Shown here: positions 51,331 through 59,616 of the stretch, in pieces | Layout of the letters: each line of letters starts with the position of its first letter | Numbering within the stretch: the stretch's first letter is position 1 | Source of the DNA: Sinorhizobium terangae | GTDB taxonomy: Bacteria; Pseudomonadota; Alphaproteobacteria; Rhizobiales; Rhizobiaceae | Assembly: GCF_009601505.1 (NCBI RefSeq) | Contig: NZ_WITC01000031.1 | Location: 43,801 to 107,800, forward strand | Direction of reading: 5' to 3' | Length of the DNA: 64,000 bases | The notes under the pieces: generated by a model | What the model saw: the letters and a program-made list of their open reading frames with translations, nothing else | Databases searched by the model: none | What the model was told of the DNA's origin: nothing | Translations under genes and position numbers: made by a program

Positions 51331-53403
51331 CTATTCCCGGCTGCGGCGCCTTCTGCGGCCGCCACCTTCGCCATCGTCCGTCAGCACCTTTCGCTCCGGC
51401 AGCGCAACCACTTCGGCGAGCTTCGGGAAGGCGTCGACCTTGTTGGGCATCGCCATGGCGTTGACGAAGTGCTCCTGAAATTTCGATTCAAGAGCCGTCT
51501 CTATCTTCTCGATTTTCCTCACCGTTTCCTCGATCTCGCGGCGATGGCCGCGATTGAGGAGCGCCATAAGCGCGCCGGTGCCGGCGGCGTTGCCGACCGC
51601 CTTCACCTCGGTAAGGTCGCAGTCCGGGATGAGGCCCAGCACCATGGCGTATTTCGGATCGATGAAGGAGCCGAAGGCGCCGGCGAAGCGGATCGTGTCG
51701 ACATGGGTAACACCCTGCTTTTCCATCAAGAGCTTGATGCCGGCATAGAGCGCGGCCTTGGCAAGCTGGATCGCGCGGATGTCGTTCTGCGTGACGGTGA
51801 TGCGTTGGTCGCCTTCGTGCAGAAGGTAGGAGAAGGTGCGGCCGTTCGGCACGATGCGCGGGCTTTTCGCGGCCATGGCGCCGTCGACGACGCCATCCTG
51901 CGAAATGATGCCGGTCAGATACATCTCTGCGACGACCTCGATGATCGCCGAGCCGCAGATACCAGTGACGCCGACCGCCGCGGCGGCCTCCGCAAAGCCT
52001 TCCTCGTCCGACCACTTGTCGACGCCGATCACGCGGAAGCGGGGCTCCAGCGTCTCGGGATCGATGCGCACACGCTCGATCGCACCGGGGGCAGCGCGCT
52101 GGCCGGAGGAGATTTCCGCGCCCTCGAAGGCCGGGCCGGTCGGCGAGGAGGCAGCGACGACACGTTGCCGGTTGCCGAGCACGATCTCGGCGTTGGTGCC
52201 GACATCGACAAGCAGCATCATCTTGTCCTGCCGGTGCGGACCTTCCGAAAGCGTCGCACCGGCGGCGTCCGCCCCGACATGGCCTGCAATGCAGGGCAGC
52301 ATGTAGAGCCTAGCGCCGCGATTGACCTCGATGTCGATCTCGTGCGCCCAATATTGCAGCGCGCCGGAAACGGCGAGCGCGAAGGGCGCCTGGCCGAGTT
52401 CCGTCGGGTCGATGCCGAGGAAGAGGTGATGCATGATCGGGTTGCCGACGACCACCATGTCGAGGATGTCGTGGCGGTCGACCTGGCCCTCGGTGCAAAC
52501 CTTGCCGATCAGGCCGTTCACCGCCTCGCGCACCGCCTTGGTCATTGCCTCGCGGCCGTCCGGGTTCATCATCACATAGGAGACGCGGCTCATCAGATCC
52601 TCGCCGAAGCGGATCTGCGGGTTCGACGCGCCCGAGGAGGCGACGATGCGACCGGAGAGGAGCGACACCAGATGCATGGCGATCGTCGTCGAGCCGATGT
52701 CACACGCGACGCCATAGGCCTCGTTCTTGAGGCCCGGCCAGAGGCCAACGATGAAAGGCCGCGAGGAATCCATGTCCCGGTGGATCGCGGCGGTGACCGC
52801 CCAGTTGCCCTTGCGCAGGATGCCTTGCACCTGCGGGATCAGATGCGGCGCGATCAGCAGATCCTTCCAGCCCCAGTCCTTCTCCAGCATGGCTTTCAGC
52901 CGGTCGAGGTCGCCGAGCGGCTTGTGCATGTCCGGTTCATCCACTTCGACATAGCAAAGCTGAACGGCGGCATTGCGCTCGATGACCCGGTCGGTTGCGG
53001 CCTTTCGCACCACCTGCGCATTGATGACGGTGTCCTGCGGCACGTCGATGACGAGATCGCCGAGAATCTGGGAGGAGCAGGAAAGGCGGCGGCCGTCCGG
53101 CAGTTCGCGGACGCTGGCGTAGCGCTGCTCCTTCGGGCCGATCGGCGAGATGTGGTCGTTCGACGAGACGATCTTGTGCTTGGCGAAATTGCCTTCCTGC
53201 ACGGAAACCTGGCAGCGCCCGCAGGTCGCACGTCCGCCGCACACGCTTTCGACATAGACCCCAAGGGAGCGCGCGGCGTCGAGTATCGGCGTGCCAACCG
53301 GGAAGCGGCCACGCTTGCCCGACGGCATAAACAGCACCAGAGGATCCTTTTGCGCGGCTTCGGTCATATTGGTCTCGATCTCGGAAGTGCCTTCGATGCG
53401 CAT
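51331..53403 (-). CDS. Corrinoid activation/regeneration protein (ferredoxin plus ASKHA domain, DUF4445)
   Basis: A 690-aa RamA/RACo-like protein that reduces inactive Co(II) corrinoid to Co(I) with ATP. An N-terminal plant-type [2Fe-2S] domain has Cys55, 61, 64 and a fourth near 107 (CGGRATCGRC, RRLSCSSQ). A linker leads to the ASKHA ATPase domain (about 230-600), with AYGVACDIGSTTIAMHLV, MLLVDVGTNAEIVLG and FAGAFGSFIDPKYAMVLGL. The basic tail ends GGGRRRRRSRE. It serves corrinoid-dependent methyltransferases and is almost certainly the partner of the corrinoid protein at 61758 and the methyltransferases at 54295 and 62983. Confidence 0.87.
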   Translation of the reverse strand: MRIEGTSEIETNMTEAAQKDPLVLFMPSGKRGRFPVGTPILDAARSLGVYVESVCGGRATCGRCQVSVQEGNFAKHKIVSSNDHISPIGPKEQRYASVRELPDGRRLSCSSQILGDLVIDVPQDTVINAQVVRKAATDRVIERNAAVQLCYVEVDEPDMHKPLGDLDRLKAMLEKDWGWKDLLIAPHLIPQVQGILRKGNWAVTAAIHRDMDSSRPFIVGLWPGLKNEAYGVACDIGSTTIAMHLVSLLSGRIVASSGASNPQIRFGEDLMSRVSYVMMNPDGREAMTKAVREAVNGLIGKVCTEGQVDRHDILDMVVVGNPIMHHLFLGIDPTELGQAPFALAVSGALQYWAHEIDIEVNRGARLYMLPCIAGHVGADAAGATLSEGPHRQDKMMLLVDVGTNAEIVLGNRQRVVAASSPTGPAFEGAEISSGQRAAPGAIERVRIDPETLEPRFRVIGVDKWSDEEGFAEAAAAVGVTGICGSAIIEVVAEMYLTGIISQDGVVDGAMAAKSPRIVPNGRTFSYLLHEGDQRITVTQNDIRAIQLAKAALYAGIKLLMEKQGVTHVDTIRFAGAFGSFIDPKYAMVLGLIPDCDLTEVKAVGNAAGTGALMALLNRGHRREIEETVRKIEKIETALESKFQEHFVNAMAMPNKVDAFPKLAEVVALPERKVLTDDGEGGGRRRRRSRE

Positions 53404-53563
53404 GCTCAAGTCTCTCGTCAGGTCCGCTTCATCTTGGAAGCGAGGCGCGGGTAAACGGTTTCAGACTGCACCGGAATGGTGCCCGATAGTTGTCCAATCC
53501 CGACATGGAACGATCTGTGAGCATCATTTCCCGGGGGCGCTTTTTTGCGGGGCGCAGCAAAGG

Positions 53564-53905
53564 TCAGGATTTCTTGCGCGACAGGCGACGGGCGTTACTG
53601 CGCACGCGCTTGCCATAGGGCCTGAGTGCGGCCGACGCAATCGCTGTTGCGTGACCGGATACCTTGCCGCCCATCATCATCCGCATCGTGTTGTCGAAGG
53701 AGGCCTTCCAGAGCGCGACATTGACGGCGACGAAGCTATCGGCCGTGGCCGCAACCTTCTCGGAGATCATGCGGTAGAGTTCGGCCAAATCCTGCGTCTT
53801 GCCCGTGAGCGCGGCTATTTGCATTTCCTGCACCCGAAGCGCGATCACGAAAGGGGCGCCGAACCAGAGTGTGGCGGTGTCCAGGCGAAGACGGCGTGGT
53901 GTCAT
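53564..53905 (-). CDS. Small helical protein, phasin-like, unknown function
   Basis: A 113-aa product from an ATG with GGAGAG upstream. It is mostly alpha-helical: VIALRVQEMQIAALTGKTQDL, RMISEKVAATADSFVAVNVA and a basic C-terminus (RPYGKRVRSNARRLSRKKS). The helix pattern and basic tail recall phasin or granule-associated small proteins, but identity is weak. It lies between the corrinoid activator and the methyltransferase genes, and may be only a passenger. Confidence 0.55.
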   Translation of the reverse strand: MTPRRLRLDTATLWFGAPFVIALRVQEMQIAALTGKTQDLAELYRMISEKVAATADSFVAVNVALWKASFDNTMRMMMGGKVSGHATAIASAALRPYGKRVRSNARRLSRKKS

Positions 53906-53954
53906 AGGTGCTCTCCACTCTTGCGCTGCCGGATGGCGGCGCTGAAATCCATTG

Positions 53955-54259
53955 CTATGGCGTCCCGGCAAGCTTCACGACTGCGAATGCATAAGCAAGC
54001 GCTGCTGCCAACAGGACCGAGCTACCCCAGAAGCAAACGTTGATGACCCGTTCCTGTGGTCCGAGATCGACTTTCCTCGTGGCGGTGGCGACCAGTATGA
54101 CCATAAGCACGGCAGCGGTTATGAACCAGACCGGCAGAACATAGGTCCGGAGAGCTGCATAGAACCGTTGAAACTCGGCCGCATCGTCAACAGCGCATAC
54201 CTGGCGATGACGACCAAAGGGAGAAGGACGGCAAAGAGGCGCAGACGGCTTCTGATCGT
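53955..54259 (-). pseudogene. Decayed small membrane protein with lost start and frameshift
   Basis: Two overlapping minus-strand frames together look like one membrane protein of about 100 aa. The first (from about 54259) encodes LRLFAVLLPLVVIARYALL, and the second (to 53955) encodes YVLPVWFITAAVLMVILVAT and SVLLAAALAYAFAVV. They are joined only by a frameshift near 54180-54195. The first frame would begin with ACG after AAAGGGAG, as if ATG mutated to ACG. This is a reading-based inference; a sequencing error could also explain the frameshift. Confidence 0.35.
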
Positions 54260-54294
54260 CTTTCTCCCTTTCAGATGCGGTTTGGCAACTCGCC

Positions 54295-55260
54295 TTATTC
54301 GGCCCTTGCGCCAGCACCGGCGCGAGCCGCGCGGCCGCCACGACGTCCACCGCCGCCGGCAGCCGGTTGAGCAGCAGCCACGGCATGTCCGCCTTCGGCC
54401 GGCTTGTGGTCGCGGTAGGTCATGATCCAGTTGGTGCAGTTCGCGTCGGTGCCGTTCAAGACGTTGGCGGCGCGCACGGCTTCCATTTCCTGCGGACGGC
54501 AGGGGTTCATGATCGCCGAGGTCATGCCGGCGCCGATCACCATCGGGATGAAGCCGGCGTTGATGCCGTGGCGGTGCGGCAGGCCGAAGGAGATGTTGGA
54601 GAGGCCGCAGGTGGTGTTGACCTTCAGTTCCTCGCGCAAGCGGCGCAGAAGCGCGAAGACCTGCCGGCCGGCATCTCCCAGGGCTCCGATCGGCATTACG
54701 AGCGGATCAACGACGATGTCGTGCGGCTTGATGCCGTGATCCATCGCGCGCTCGACGATCTTCTTGGCGACGGCGAAGCGCACGTCCGGGTCCATGGAAA
54801 TGCCGGTCTCGTCGTTGGAGATCGCCACGACCGGGACGTCGTATTTCTTGACGAGCGGCAGGATCGCTTCGAGCTTCTCTTCTTCGCCGGTGACGGAGTT
54901 CACCAGCGGCCGGCCCTTGGCAACGCGCAAGCCCGCCTCGATCGCGGCGGTGACGGAGCTGTCGATCGAAAGCGGCACGTCGACGAGGCCCTGGACGATC
55001 TCCAGTGTCTTGACGAGCAGCGGCGGCTCGGTCTCGTTCGGGTTGACAGCTGTCACGCCCGCGTTGACGTCGAGCATGGTGGCGCCGGCGGCGACCTGCT
55101 CCAGCGCGTCCTTGATGACGGTCTCGAAGTTGCCTTCGATCATCTCGGCGGCGAGCTTCTTGCGGCCGGTCGGGTTGATGCGTTCGCCGATGACGCAGAA
55201 AGGCTGGTCGAAGCCGATGACGATTTCGCGGGTGGCGGAAGCGACGATGGTGCGGGTCAT
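54295..55260 (-). CDS. Methyltetrahydrofolate:corrinoid methyltransferase
   Basis: A 321-aa TIM-barrel pterin-binding enzyme related to AcsE, MtvA and the MetH folate domain. It has GERINPTGRKKLAAEM, LDVNAGVTAVNPNETE, SIDSSVTAAIEAGL, GLSNISFGLPHR and a C-terminal Gly/Ala/Arg tail. It passes a methyl group between THF and a corrinoid protein. Here it would take the methyl from the corrinoid protein charged by the MttB-family enzyme and give methyl-THF. MTHFR upstream could then oxidise it to methylene-THF. AAGGATC precedes the ATG. The Gly/Arg-rich tail is unusual and overlaps the decayed gene region. Confidence 0.87.
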   Translation of the reverse strand: MTRTIVASATREIVIGFDQPFCVIGERINPTGRKKLAAEMIEGNFETVIKDALEQVAAGATMLDVNAGVTAVNPNETEPPLLVKTLEIVQGLVDVPLSIDSSVTAAIEAGLRVAKGRPLVNSVTGEEEKLEAILPLVKKYDVPVVAISNDETGISMDPDVRFAVAKKIVERAMDHGIKPHDIVVDPLVMPIGALGDAGRQVFALLRRLREELKVNTTCGLSNISFGLPHRHGINAGFIPMVIGAGMTSAIMNPCRPQEMEAVRAANVLNGTDANCTNWIMTYRDHKPAEGGHAVAAAQPAAGGGGRRGGRAARAGAGARAE

Positions 55261-55374
55261 GTAAGATCCTTGATCCTGAGCGTGGGGCTATTTAATAGGC
55301 CCCGTCTTCGTTTGTAAGGCGCTCGACGGGCCGAAGCGCCGGTTTTCCTCTGATATCGAACGGAAGTGGGCGTC

Positions 55375-56466
55375 CTAGTGCGGGTGATGCGCCGCAGCCT
55401 CCGCCATTTTCTGCTGGTCTTCCTCGACGCCCTCGCGGAGATGTTCGAGCCGCTCGGCAACCATCGCATCGCTCGGCAGGCTTTCGCGCCTCCAGGGCTT
55501 GCGGCCCTTGAGGACGCCGGACTCATGCACGATCTCGGCGACATATTCTTCCTGGCGATAGGCCATGACGTGGACGCCCGAGACGCCCTCGATCTCCTTC
55601 ACCTCGTTGATGATGTCGATGCAGAGCTGCTTGCCTTCCTTCTTCTGGTCCTGCGCGCCTTCCAGCCGTGTAATGACGCTGTCGGGAATGTGGATGCCCG
55701 GCACGTTGGAGCGGATCCAGCGGGCGGTCTTGGCGGAGGCCATCGGCCCAACGCCGACAAGGATGAAGCACTTCTCGTGCAGGCCGAGATCGCGGACCTT
55801 CTTCATGTATTCGCGGAACATCGGCACGTCGAAGCAGTACTGGCTCTGCACGAACTGCGCGCCGGCCTCGATTTTCTTGGCGAGCCGGTACGGGCGGAAA
55901 TCGTAAGGCGGCGCGAAGGGGTTGATCGCGGCACCCAGGAAGACGTGCGGCGGCGTCGTCAGCTTGCGTCCGGACAGGAACTTCGCATTGTCGCGCATGA
56001 CGCGGACCGTTTCGAGCAGCGACATGCAGTCGAGGTCGAAGACGGGCTTGGCGCCGGGCTGGTCGCCGGCCTGCACGCCGTCGCCGGTCAGGCACATGAT
56101 GTTCTGCACGCCCATGGCGGAGGCGCCCAGCACGTCGCCCTGGATGGCGATGCGGTTCTTGTCGCGGCAGGCGATCTGCATGATCGGCGCATAGCCCATG
56201 CGCGTCAGCAGCGCACAGATGCCGACTGACGACATATGGCAATTGGCGCCGGAGGCGTCGACGGCGTTGATGCCGTCCACCCAGCCATCGAAGATCGCCG
56301 CGCGTTCATAGACGTCCTCGGGATTGGCGCTGTCCGGTGGGTTGAGTTCGGCGGTCACGGCGAATTCGCCGCGGCGCAGCACGCGCTCCAGCCGTCCGCG
56401 CGAGGAGTGGCCGGGTAGGGGATCGAGCGGCGCGCCAGGATCGTGAGGATTGATATCCGGGCTCAT
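55375..56466 (-). CDS. Methylenetetrahydrofolate reductase
   Basis: A 363-aa TIM-barrel flavoenzyme of the MetF family. It has FAVTAELNPPDSANPEDVY near the start, NIMCLTGDGVQAGDQP, VFLGAAINPFAPPYDF, GAQFVQSQYCFDVP and ILVGVGPMASAKTAR. It lacks the methionine-synthesis neighbours typical of metF. In this cluster it more likely runs in the oxidative direction, from methyl-THF to methylene-THF. It overlaps by four bases with the upstream MTHFR C-terminal gene, indicating one operon. The C-terminal extension ends in His-rich AEAAAHHPH. Confidence 0.87.
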   Translation of the reverse strand: MSPDINPHDPGAPLDPLPGHSSRGRLERVLRRGEFAVTAELNPPDSANPEDVYERAAIFDGWVDGINAVDASGANCHMSSVGICALLTRMGYAPIMQIACRDKNRIAIQGDVLGASAMGVQNIMCLTGDGVQAGDQPGAKPVFDLDCMSLLETVRVMRDNAKFLSGRKLTTPPHVFLGAAINPFAPPYDFRPYRLAKKIEAGAQFVQSQYCFDVPMFREYMKKVRDLGLHEKCFILVGVGPMASAKTARWIRSNVPGIHIPDSVITRLEGAQDQKKEGKQLCIDIINEVKEIEGVSGVHVMAYRQEEYVAEIVHESGVLKGRKPWRRESLPSDAMVAERLEHLREGVEEDQQKMAEAAAHHPH

Positions 56467-57050
56467 TGCTGCTGGCCTTCCTTCTTTGCCGCTTCGCGGG
56501 CGGCCGCGGCTTCCGCCGTCACCCGCAACCAGGACGAGGTTTCGCGCAGCGACTGGTTGACCGGCTTCTGCACATTCATGATTGCGTTACCCTTCACCAT
56601 GTTCTGCGAGCCCTTCCACGCCTGCACCCAGACGCATGGCATGTCCGGCTCCACCTCGCAATTGCCGTTGGCGCGCACGCCGCCACAGGGGCCGTTCCTG
56701 AGCTGCTTTGGACAGTTCATCGGGCAGGACATGCCTGTCGACGAAAGCGCGCACTGGCCGCACATGCGACAGTCGAAGAGGAAGCCCTTGACGTGGCGCT
56801 CGACGAAGGTCACGGGCCTTTCGACTCGATTGTAGCCAAGCGTTTTCCACAGCGGATGGAGCAGCAGGAACATGTCGGCGAAACGGTTGTAGAACCATTC
56901 GAGGAAGCGCGAATTGCGCACGGCCCAGAGCCGAACGGTATATTTGTGGCGCGAGCGGCGGCTCGGCGACACGCCCTGTGGGGTATAGGCGCCAGTCGCC
57001 GCCTTCTTGGCGGGCTGGGCGTTGCCGGTGACGACTTTCGGGTCAGGCAT
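56463..57050 (-). CDS. MTHFR C-terminal domain protein (zinc-cysteine)
   Basis: A 195-aa protein of the methylenetetrahydrofolate reductase C-terminal (MTHFR_C) family found beside corrinoid C1 enzymes. The core is a cysteine-rich zinc or Fe-S site, CRMCGQCALSSTGMSCPMNC followed by NGPCGGVRANGNCEV. In acetogens a related subunit hands electrons to MTHFR; a similar redox role is inferred here. The ATG at 57050 has GGGAGG upstream and overlaps the preceding gene's end by eight bases. The stop overlaps the MTHFR start. Confidence 0.8.
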   Translation of the reverse strand: MPDPKVVTGNAQPAKKAATGAYTPQGVSPSRRSRHKYTVRLWAVRNSRFLEWFYNRFADMFLLLHPLWKTLGYNRVERPVTFVERHVKGFLFDCRMCGQCALSSTGMSCPMNCPKQLRNGPCGGVRANGNCEVEPDMPCVWVQAWKGSQNMVKGNAIMNVQKPVNQSLRETSSWLRVTAEAAAAREAAKKEGQQQ

Positions 57051-57345
57051 TGTCCCGGCCTCCCGCCTTGACGAGTGCGACCAGGCGCTCCCGGTCGTAG
57101 GCGGCTTCGAGTTCCGCCGCCGCCTTGTCGGCCTCCGCTTCCAGATCATCGGACACCGGGACCGGATCTGCCTTGCGCCATTCGGCAAGGTAGTCATCGG
57201 TCTCGGCGGCGCCGGTGCGCATCGCGCACATGTCGATTGCTTCCGTGAAGCGCAGCGACAGTTCGCGTTTGGCGCTTTTGCGACCCTGTTTGATGATGAC
57301 CTGGGCGGGAATGTCGCGCCAGTAGACGATAATGCGATCTGCCAT
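57043..57345 (-). CDS. Small PF13769-type (virulence factor) protein, unknown role
   Basis: A 100-aa acidic protein. N-terminal IVYWRDIPAQVIIKQGRKSAKRELSLRF is followed by EAIDMCAMRTGAAETDDYLAEWR and a helical acidic C-terminus. It matches by eye the small family named virulence factor (PF13769), which repeatedly occurs next to methyltransferase, corrinoid and MTHFR genes in alphaproteobacteria. The name is historical; a structural or regulatory role in C1 transfer is inferred. AGGAATCCT precedes the ATG. It is the first gene of the operon that runs to the methyl-THF methyltransferase. Confidence 0.7.
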   Translation of the reverse strand: MADRIIVYWRDIPAQVIIKQGRKSAKRELSLRFTEAIDMCAMRTGAAETDDYLAEWRKADPVPVSDDLEAEADKAAAELEAAYDRERLVALVKAGGRDNA

Positions 57346-57618
57346 AGGATTCCTGTTCTCCTCTAGACCCGACAATGCGCATGTCGATCCGCCGTCGCTC
57401 ACCTTGCCACGACGTTGGATATGTCCAAAAACGACGCTCCCCAATCGTGTATCCGAGTGGGTTCGCATTCGTCGCGATTGGCCCCCCGCGCGTGCTTTTA
57501 GTGGATATGAAAATATTGGCGACCGCGGGCGTCGCGCGGAAGACCACCGTCGCGCACGGGACAGAGCGCCACGGAACAGCGGGCTGCCTAGCTCGTTTAG
57601 AGCTTGAGGGCTCTGAGC

Positions 57619-57705
57619 ATGCGTGACGGGAATCTGCTATCAATCGTGGTGCTGGCGATCATCGTCGCAATCCTAGTGTTCGCCGTCTTGGCGCTCATGG
57701 AGTGA
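57619..57705 (+). CDS. 28-aa single-pass membrane microprotein (candidate)
   Basis: ATG at 57619 to TGA at 57703 encodes 28 aa: a short polar start (MRDGNLLS) then one helix of V, L, I, A (about 9-26). GAGGG lies about nine bases upstream. There are many small membrane peptides of this kind in rhizobia, but no homologue was checked. The rest of the 57346-57838 gap contains only this and a repeat copy. Confidence 0.4.
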   Translation: MRDGNLLSIVVLAIIVAILVFAVLALME

Positions 57706-57730
57706 TGACGGCTTTCCGCTGCGCCGGGCG

Positions 57731-57787
57731 GCTCATCAGACGCGCAAGGGACGCTGTAGCACATTAAATTGATGCATGTTTTTGTCC
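57731..57787 (-). repeat. Two-hairpin intergenic repeat, reversed copy
   Basis: Read on the minus strand this gives ACAAAAACATGCATCAATTT, then GTGCTACAGCGTCCCTTGCG and CGTCTGATGAG. It matches the central and 3' parts of the copies at 4112, 14573 and 16855. It lies between the microprotein and the small lipoprotein gene. Confidence 0.65.
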
Positions 57788-57838
57788 GTGCAACGGTTAC
57801 TGCTCAGGGAAAGCACGTATGAGTGTGCACCGGCGACC

Positions 57839-58030
57839 TCAATAGCCTGAGCTTCCGCCACCCATGCCACCACCTCCCATGCCGCCACTTCCCGAGGAAC
57901 CGGCGCTGCCGGCCTGACTGGGCGGAGGAGGGGCTGTGTTCTGGCTGGTTTGATTGGTCTGGCTGGTCGTGCATCCCGCGACCGCCAGGAGCGCTGTCGC
58001 AATCGCGACGACGAGAGATTTGCGGTCCAT
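57839..58030 (-). CDS. Small lipoprotein, Gly/Ser-rich
   Basis: A 63-aa product with a lipoprotein signal (about 1-19; LLAVAGC lipobox). The mature part is only Thr/Gln/Pro/Gly/Ser, ending SGGMGGGGMGGGSSGY. GGAGAAG precedes the ATG at 58030; an in-frame ATG at 58042 is less well placed. Such a low-complexity outer-membrane lipoprotein has no assigned role. Confidence 0.7.
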   Translation of the reverse strand: MDRKSLVVAIATALLAVAGCTTSQTNQTSQNTAPPPPSQAGSAGSSGSGGMGGGGMGGGSSGY

Positions 58031-58164
58031 GGTCTTCTCCAATCATGGAGGCTGTGACGAAGCCCGCAATACTCCGCCACTTGCTGGTCAAAAACATGGC
58101 ACCGCGCAGGCGCTGAGCAATGGCGCGCCCAAAGGATCGCGCACCGCATGATTCCTCAGATTGG

Positions 58165-58362
58165 CTAGGCCGCGTCCACGACGGCTGTCGCCGCGCGATT
58201 TCGGTCAAGTTCGACCAGTACCCGCAGGGCCGCCTCTGCCTCTTCTTCAGTGAGACCTCCGAGGATCTGATCGGCAAACACCACCGGCACGCCGGTCACA
58301 TTGTCCCACACAGTCCAATGGTCGGTCGGATCGAGAATGAGTTCATAGCGCTCTTGTGACAT
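58165..58362 (-). CDS. Small hypothetical protein
   Basis: A 65-aa soluble protein. MSQERYELILDPTDHWTVWDN is followed by TGVPVVFADQILGGL and an acidic helix EEEAEAALRVLVELD. GGGGGAACGCA precedes the ATG. I do not recognise the family. The upstream extension of the open frame to 58554 has no good start. Confidence 0.6.
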   Translation of the reverse strand: MSQERYELILDPTDHWTVWDNVTGVPVVFADQILGGLTEEEAEAALRVLVELDRNRAATAVVDAA

Positions 58363-58584
58363 TGCGTTCCCCCAGTTTCTCACCCTGTTTATCCGATTCG
58401 GCGTCGCAGGCCATTCCAAACACAGGTCGAGAGCGGCGGATGGTAGCATTGGCGCGAGGAAGCTGCGACATCGATCGGCCGCTTCCGCCGTCGGAGGGCT
58501 CTCCCGGCGCACTCTCCGTGAGTGCCGAACCGTCAGCACACGAGGCTTAAGCATCGTACATCCACGGCTAAGAGGCTCGACAGA

Positions 58585-58598
58585 GGGGCCGCGGCCCC
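58585..58598 (-). terminator. GC palindrome after the LysR gene
   Basis: GGGGCC-GC-GGCCCC is a 14-base perfect palindrome 14 bases past the stop of the leftward LysR gene. It may act as a transcription stop, but there is no T-run on the minus-strand exit side, so the call is weak. Confidence 0.3.
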
Positions 58599-58612
58599 CC
58601 TATCGGCACTAT

Positions 58613-59506
58613 TCAGAGGTCGCGAAGATCGAGCTCCGTCGCCAGCATGTCGAGAAAGGCGCGGACTTTGGCGGGCATCGTTCGCCCCTCCTTCCAGAGA
58701 GCATGGATCGGCACGGGTACCGACTCGAATGACTCGAGCACGATTTCGACCTGCCCTTGATCGACCAGCCGCCTGATCTGCCACAGGGGAGAGTAGCCAA
58801 GCCCAAGACCCTGAGATACGGCCGCATAGATCGAAATCATCGAATCGACACGCAAGGGACCGGTTACCTTCACCGCGCGCGGTTTTCCGTCGATTTCGAA
58901 CATCCACTCACCGAAGCGTTGGCCGACAGTACGCAGGATGCAATGGTGATTGGCGAGGTCGGAAGGGTGACGCGGGCGGCCATGCCGATCGAGGTAGGAG
59001 GGGGCGCCGAAGACCACGCGCCGCAGTTTCCCAAGTCGTCTCGCCCGCAGGTTCGAGTCCGGCAATTCGCCGATGCGGACCACCAGATCGATGTTTTCTG
59101 CCGCCAGGTCCACAAAGGCATCCGATAGCAGCAGGTCCACCTCTACGTCGGGATAGCGGTGCATGTAGCGAGCGACAATCGGCATCAGGAATTCCGGCCC
59201 GAACAGCACCGGCGCGCCGAGCCGGAGAATGCCGGACGGTTGTATCCGACGGTTCGCGGCTTCGAGCTTTGCCTGCTCAAGTTCTTCGATTGCCGGTTTG
59301 ATGCGTTGATAGAAGGTCATGCCCGCTTCACTCGGCTTCGAGCGGCGGGTCGTTCGATGTACGAGTTCGACGCCGACCGACGCCTCGAGGGTAGCCAGCG
59401 ACCGGCTCACCGACTGAAGCGACCGGTTAAGGTGTCGCGCGGCAGTCGTGAGGCTTCCGTGTTCGACGATCGCCAGAAAGGCCTCGTAGTCTTCCAACCT
59501 GTCCAT
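58613..59506 (-). CDS. LysR-family regulator
   Basis: A 297-aa regulator. The HTH (about 5-60) has YEAFLAIVEHGSLTTAARHL and LQSVSRSLATLEASVG. The effector domain (about 92-290) has GILRLGAPVLFGPEFLMPIV and the glycine-rich GLGLGYSPLW. It is divergent from the NmrA-like gene, with a direct repeat between them, and probably regulates that gene and the DUF2798 gene after it. Confidence 0.86.
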   Translation of the reverse strand: MDRLEDYEAFLAIVEHGSLTTAARHLNRSLQSVSRSLATLEASVGVELVHRTTRRSKPSEAGMTFYQRIKPAIEELEQAKLEAANRRIQPSGILRLGAPVLFGPEFLMPIVARYMHRYPDVEVDLLLSDAFVDLAAENIDLVVRIGELPDSNLRARRLGKLRRVVFGAPSYLDRHGRPRHPSDLANHHCILRTVGQRFGEWMFEIDGKPRAVKVTGPLRVDSMISIYAAVSQGLGLGYSPLWQIRRLVDQGQVEIVLESFESVPVPIHALWKEGRTMPAKVRAFLDMLATELDLRDL

Positions 59507-59531
59507 GATTTTACCGAGTTTCGAGATAGTG

Positions 59532-59558
59532 TGTCTCGCATTGTCAATATTGTCTCGC
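59532..59558. promoter_or_regulatory. Direct repeat in the LysR/NmrA divergent promoter
   Basis: TGTCTCGC occurs at 59532-59539 and 59551-59558, 19 bases apart (about two helical turns), with TTGTCAATAT between. It is a candidate site for the divergent LysR regulator. Confidence 0.5.
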
Positions 59559-59616
59559 GTAATGGCAAGATCATATCTTCTCGGTCACAGAAGCACTCGT
59601 ATAAGGAGCACACAAA

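Noticed and set aside
51469..53454. 661-codon plus-strand open frame
   Set aside because: It is antisense to the ASKHA corrinoid activator, which has clear cysteine and ATPase motifs. The plus-strand product is rich in Arg, His and Asp with no recognisable domain, as expected for a shadow in GC-rich DNA.
54367..55317. 316-codon plus-strand open frame
   Set aside because: It is antisense to the methyl-THF:corrinoid methyltransferase, whose barrel motifs are clear.
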